Source: Armatimonadota bacterium (GTDB lineage: Bacteria; Sysuimicrobiota; Sysuimicrobiia; Sysuimicrobiales; JACQTN01). From it: a DNA stretch of 8,174 nt. Shown piece after piece: positions 5,611-8,174 of the stretch (position 1 is its first letter; every line of letters begins with the position of its first letter). The DNA is taken from assembly GCA_016210785.1 (NCBI GenBank), contig JACQTN010000157.1, positions 1 through 8,174 on the forward strand. The letters run 5' to 3'. The notes under the pieces were generated by a model, which was given only the letters and a program-made list of their open reading frames with translations, searched no databases and was not told the origin of the DNA. The position numbers and the translations under genes are program-made.

Positions 5611-5787
5611 CGTGTCTCGGGAGATCATGCGCAGGACCGGCTGCGCCGAGTCCGAGCATCACCAGTATGGTGGAGTCCGTACTATCGCGGGTGGGGGTCA
5701 TGGGGGCGACAAAGGGTCGCCCCCGTCCGGAGACATGGTGAAGGGTGGAATGGCGTAAAGCTATTCCACCCAACCTTAGCGGGCTAG
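5611..5787 (-). repeat. Modular repeat element, copy 3 (short, inverted, array-less)
   Basis: Read on the minus strand it starts CTAGCCCGCTAAGGTTGG at 5787. It continues with hairpin A (5771-5760 with 5754-5743, TTTAC loop), TGTCTCCGGACGGGGGCGA, CACCCGCGATAG, GATGCTCGGACTCGGCG, and the tail CAGCCGGTCCTGCGCATGA ending near GAGACACG. The module array and most of hairpin B are missing. Where the array should be there is a perfect 9-bp hairpin (5702-5710 with 5716-5724, 5-nt loop). It sits between the divergent protease and nuclease genes, about 40 bases before the nuclease ATG. Both ends are kept, so this looks like an internal-deletion derivative or an array-free ancestor. Confidence 0.82.
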
Positions 5788-5825
5788 GGCCACCTCCTGC
5801 AGTCGACGTCCCACCGGAGGAAGGC

Positions 5826-7088
5826 ATGCGACTCATCGCGGACCTGCATCTGCACTCCAAGTACAGCCGGGCGACCAGCCGCGACATGGACGTGGAGAAC
5901 ATGGCGAAGTGGTGCAAGCTGAAGGGCATCGGCCTGGTCGCCACCGCGGACTTCACCCACCCCGTCTGGCTGCGCGAGTTGAAATCCAGGTTGAAGCCCG
6001 CCGCCCCCGGGCTGTTCACCTACGACGGCGTCTACTTCTTGCTCAGCGTGGAGGTCTCCAACATCTACCCCCAGGGCGGCCGGCTGCGCAAGATCCACAC
6101 CATCCTCTACGCGCCGTCCTTCGAGATCGTGGACAAGATCAACGCCGTGCTGGGCCGGTTCGGCAGCTTGATGGCGGACGGCCGGCCGACGCTCACGCTG
6201 CCGTCGGACAAGATGGTGGAGTACCTGATGGAGATCTCGCCGGATATCCTGGTGGTGCCGGCACACGCCTGGACGCCCTGGTTCTCCCTGTTCGGCAGCA
6301 ACTCCGGCTTCGACTCGCTGGAGGAGTGCTTCGGGGATCAGACCCGGCACATCCACGCCATCGAGACCGGATTGAGCAGCGACCCGCCCATGAACTGGCG
6401 CCTGTCGGCCCTGGACCGCGTCGGGCTTATGTCCAACTCCGACGCCCACTCTCCGGCCAAGCTGGGGCGGGAGGCCAACGTCTTCGACATGGAGCCCGAC
6501 TACTTCCAGTTGCTGCGCATCCTCCGCGAGCGGGACCGCAGCAAGTTCCTGTTTACCATCGAGTTCTTCCCGGAGGAGGGAAAGTATCACTACGACGGCC
6601 ACCGCGCCTGCAACCAGCGCCTGGCGCCGAAGGAGACCAAGTCCCACGGCGGGCTGTGCCCGGTGTGCCGGCGCCCGCTTACCGTCGGCGTCATGCATCG
6701 CGTCGAACTGCTCGCCGACCGGGACGAGGGGTTCAAGCCGCCCAACGCGATCCCCTACCGCAACCTGATCCCCCTCGAGGAGATCATCGCGGAGGCGCTG
6801 GGCCAGCAGCCTGGGACGGCGGGGGTGCGGGAGGAGTACCTGCGCCTCTGCCAGCGGCTGGGCGGTGAATTCTCCGTCCTGATGCACGTGCCGCTGGAGG
6901 AAGTAGGCCGTTACACCAGGCCGCGGGTGGTGGAAGGGCTGCGGCGGGTGCGCGAGGGGAGGGTGCACATCGCCCCCGGCTACGACGGGGTGTTCGGGGA
7001 GATCCACATCTTCGGCGGTAAGGAGCCGGAGCAAGGCCAAACGGCGGAACAGGAAGCACAGCAGCCCGCGCAGACGACCCTGTTCTGA
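5826..7088 (+). CDS. Endonuclease Q-like PHP-domain nuclease
   Basis: A 420-residue protein matching endonuclease Q, a repair nuclease known mostly from archaea and some bacteria that nicks DNA 5' of deaminated bases (uracil, hypoxanthine, xanthine) and abasic sites. The PHP metal centre is visible: DLHLHSKYS (6-14), ADFTHP (41-46), E76 in LSVEVS, H91, VPAHAW (144-149), IETGLSSDP (179-187) and SNSDAHS (203-209). A zinc-binding segment follows: C262, then GLCPVCRRPLTVGVMHRVE (276-294) with C278 and C281. After about residue 399 comes a Gln/Glu-rich linker ending in QTTLF at the extreme C-terminus, which resembles the bacterial sliding-clamp motif (Q-x-x-L-F). The ATG at 5826 has GGAGG five bases upstream. 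The upstream CCTCC near 5793 could pair weakly with that site. The length is normal for the family. Confidence 0.88.
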   Translation: MRLIADLHLHSKYSRATSRDMDVENMAKWCKLKGIGLVATADFTHPVWLRELKSRLKPAAPGLFTYDGVYFLLSVEVSNIYPQGGRLRKIHTILYAPSFEIVDKINAVLGRFGSLMADGRPTLTLPSDKMVEYLMEISPDILVVPAHAWTPWFSLFGSNSGFDSLEECFGDQTRHIHAIETGLSSDPPMNWRLSALDRVGLMSNSDAHSPAKLGREANVFDMEPDYFQLLRILRERDRSKFLFTIEFFPEEGKYHYDGHRACNQRLAPKETKSHGGLCPVCRRPLTVGVMHRVELLADRDEGFKPPNAIPYRNLIPLEEIIAEALGQQPGTAGVREEYLRLCQRLGGEFSVLMHVPLEEVGRYTRPRVVEGLRRVREGRVHIAPGYDGVFGEIHIFGGKEPEQGQTAEQEAQQPAQTTLF

Positions 7089-7178
7089 CCGCCGGGGGGA
7101 GGGGCAGCATCATCTGGTGCGCGTGACGCCGGGAGTGACCGCATCCCGTGGGTCGCGCGTCTGGGGAGGGGTGCCCGC

Positions 7179-8174
7179 ATGAGCCAGGCCTCGGAGCATT
7201 CGCCGCTGAATCCCCCATTTCGCCCCGGGACCTTCCTGTATCTCCAGCAAGAGGACGTGAAGCGCTGCGGTGGGCTGGACATGCCCGCCACCATGGTCGC
7301 GGTGGAGAAGGCGTTCTCCCTCTACGATCGCGGGCTGGTCCAGGAGTACCATGCCCGGCCGATCCACTGGGGCAACCGGGCGGGCCGGCGGGTGGCCCTC
7401 CACCCCAGCTACATCGGCGGCGATGTGGAAGTGGTCGGCATCAAGTGGATCCCCTCCAACCCAGAGAATCCCGCGACGCTCCGTCTCCCCCGCTCGAACG
7501 CGTTGATCATCGTGACCGATCCCCAGACCGGGTATCCGCTGGGCGTGGTGGAGGGGAAGATCATCTCCGACATGCGGACGGGCGCCGTCGCCGGGCTGGG
7601 CGCCAGATACCTGGCGCGGCCCGGCGCGCGGCGGGTGGGACTCATCGGAGGCGGGCCCATCAACCGGACCCACCTGATGGCCCTCCACCACGTCCTGCCG
7701 GGGCTGGAGGAGGTGAAGATCTACGACATCGTGCGGGCGAACGCGGAGCGGTACGTACTGGACATGTGCCGGCGCCTGAACGTGTCCGCCTCGTTGTTCC
7801 GCGTGGTGGAGTCGGCGGAGGCGGCCGTGCGGGACTCCGACGTGGTGGCCACGGCCACCAACGTCAACGCCCAGCAGTCGTACCTCCCGTCCGGCTGGTT
7901 GAGCCGGGGCGCGCTGCTGATCAACACTTCTGTGAATGACCCGACCATGGATGTGGTGGAGAAGGCGGACCTGGTGGTGGTGGACTCACGCCACCAGTTC
8001 GCCTCGGAGGGCACGCGGCTCGTGGAGGCGATCCGGGCCGGCCTCTTCAACCCCGCGGACGCCGTGGAGCTGGGCGCCATCATCAACGGCAAGCATCCGG
8101 GCCGGCGCTCCCCCCACGAGACCATCCTGTTCTGTCCCCTGGGCATGGGCATGAACGACCTGATCAACGCCAAG
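7179..8174 (+). CDS. Ornithine cyclodeaminase/SbnB-family dehydrogenase (3' end outside window)
   Basis: An open frame of 332 codons with no stop before the window edge, so the C-terminus is cut. It matches the ornithine cyclodeaminase/mu-crystallin superfamily of NAD(P)-dependent amino-acid enzymes: FLYLQQEDV near the N-terminus, VGIKWIPSNPENP (86-98), PQTGYPLGVVEGKIIS (115-130), MRTGAVAGLGARYLA (132-146), and a Rossmann loop at 154-161. The KW-x-S-x-P-x-N and EGxxIS patterns are closer to the SbnB-like branch (diaminopropionate precursor dehydrogenase) than to classical proline-forming cyclodeaminases, but tyramine-oxidase-subunit-B-like relatives also share them. The exact reaction is open. 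GGGGAGGG lies 8 bases before the ATG. The gene follows the nuclease by 90 bases on the same strand and could be cotranscribed, though no functional link is apparent. Confidence 0.85.
   Translation, partial: MSQASEHSPLNPPFRPGTFLYLQQEDVKRCGGLDMPATMVAVEKAFSLYDRGLVQEYHARPIHWGNRAGRRVALHPSYIGGDVEVVGIKWIPSNPENPATLRLPRSNALIIVTDPQTGYPLGVVEGKIISDMRTGAVAGLGARYLARPGARRVGLIGGGPINRTHLMALHHVLPGLEEVKIYDIVRANAERYVLDMCRRLNVSASLFRVVESAEAAVRDSDVVATATNVNAQQSYLPSGWLSRGALLINTSVNDPTMDVVEKADLVVVDSRHQFASEGTRLVEAIRAGLFNPADAVELGAIINGKHPGRRSPHETILFCPLGMGMNDLINAK

Noticed and set aside
5788..5825. Riboswitch or thermosensor hiding the nuclease ribosome-binding site
   Set aside because: CCTCC near 5793 can pair with GGAGG at 5816-5820, but only five base pairs form across a long loop, so support is too weak.

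Overview
The window is high-GC DNA, almost certainly bacterial. It has Shine-Dalgarno-led ATG and GTG starts, a cytoplasmic-type HtrA protease, two consensus DnaA boxes, and genes separated by short gaps. No rRNA, tRNA or phylogenetic marker is present, so lineage is a guess. The mix of a geranylgeranyl-reductase-family flavoprotein, an endonuclease-Q-like PHP nuclease and an orphan 12-helix oxidase-like membrane protein would fit an uncultured, possibly thermophilic lineage near Armatimonadota/CSP1-3, but this rests on impression only.

Layout, left to right: repeat element copy 1 (3-418) with an inverted extra module (424-466) and a terminator-like hairpin (495-533); a 12-TM histidine-rich membrane protein (608-1942, +); repeat element copy 2 (1939-2413); a secreted DUF192 protein (2418-2912, -); a geranylgeranyl-reductase-family FAD enzyme (3050-4279, +); an HtrA/DegP-like serine protease (4516-5469, -); a pair of DnaA boxes (5522-5544); a short, inverted repeat element copy 3 (5611-5787); an endonuclease Q/PHP nuclease with a C-terminal clamp-binding-like motif (5826-7088, +); and an ornithine cyclodeaminase/SbnB-family dehydrogenase running off the right edge (7179-8174, +). 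The protein genes do not form an obvious single pathway; apart from the last two, neighbours are convergent, divergent or separated by a repeat.

The most striking content is non-coding. Three intergenic copies of one modular repeat family start with the same CTAGCC...TAAGGTTGG block and a hairpin whose stem shows two compensated base-pair changes between copies. Copies 1 and 2 contain 3 and 4 tandem modules (two conserved blocks of about 19 and 25 nt around a variable block of almost always 14 nt), then a second long hairpin and a conserved tail. Copy 3 keeps both ends but lacks the module array and hairpin B. No open reading frame in the element looks real. It behaves like a non-autonomous mobile or structured-RNA element that I cannot match to a named family.
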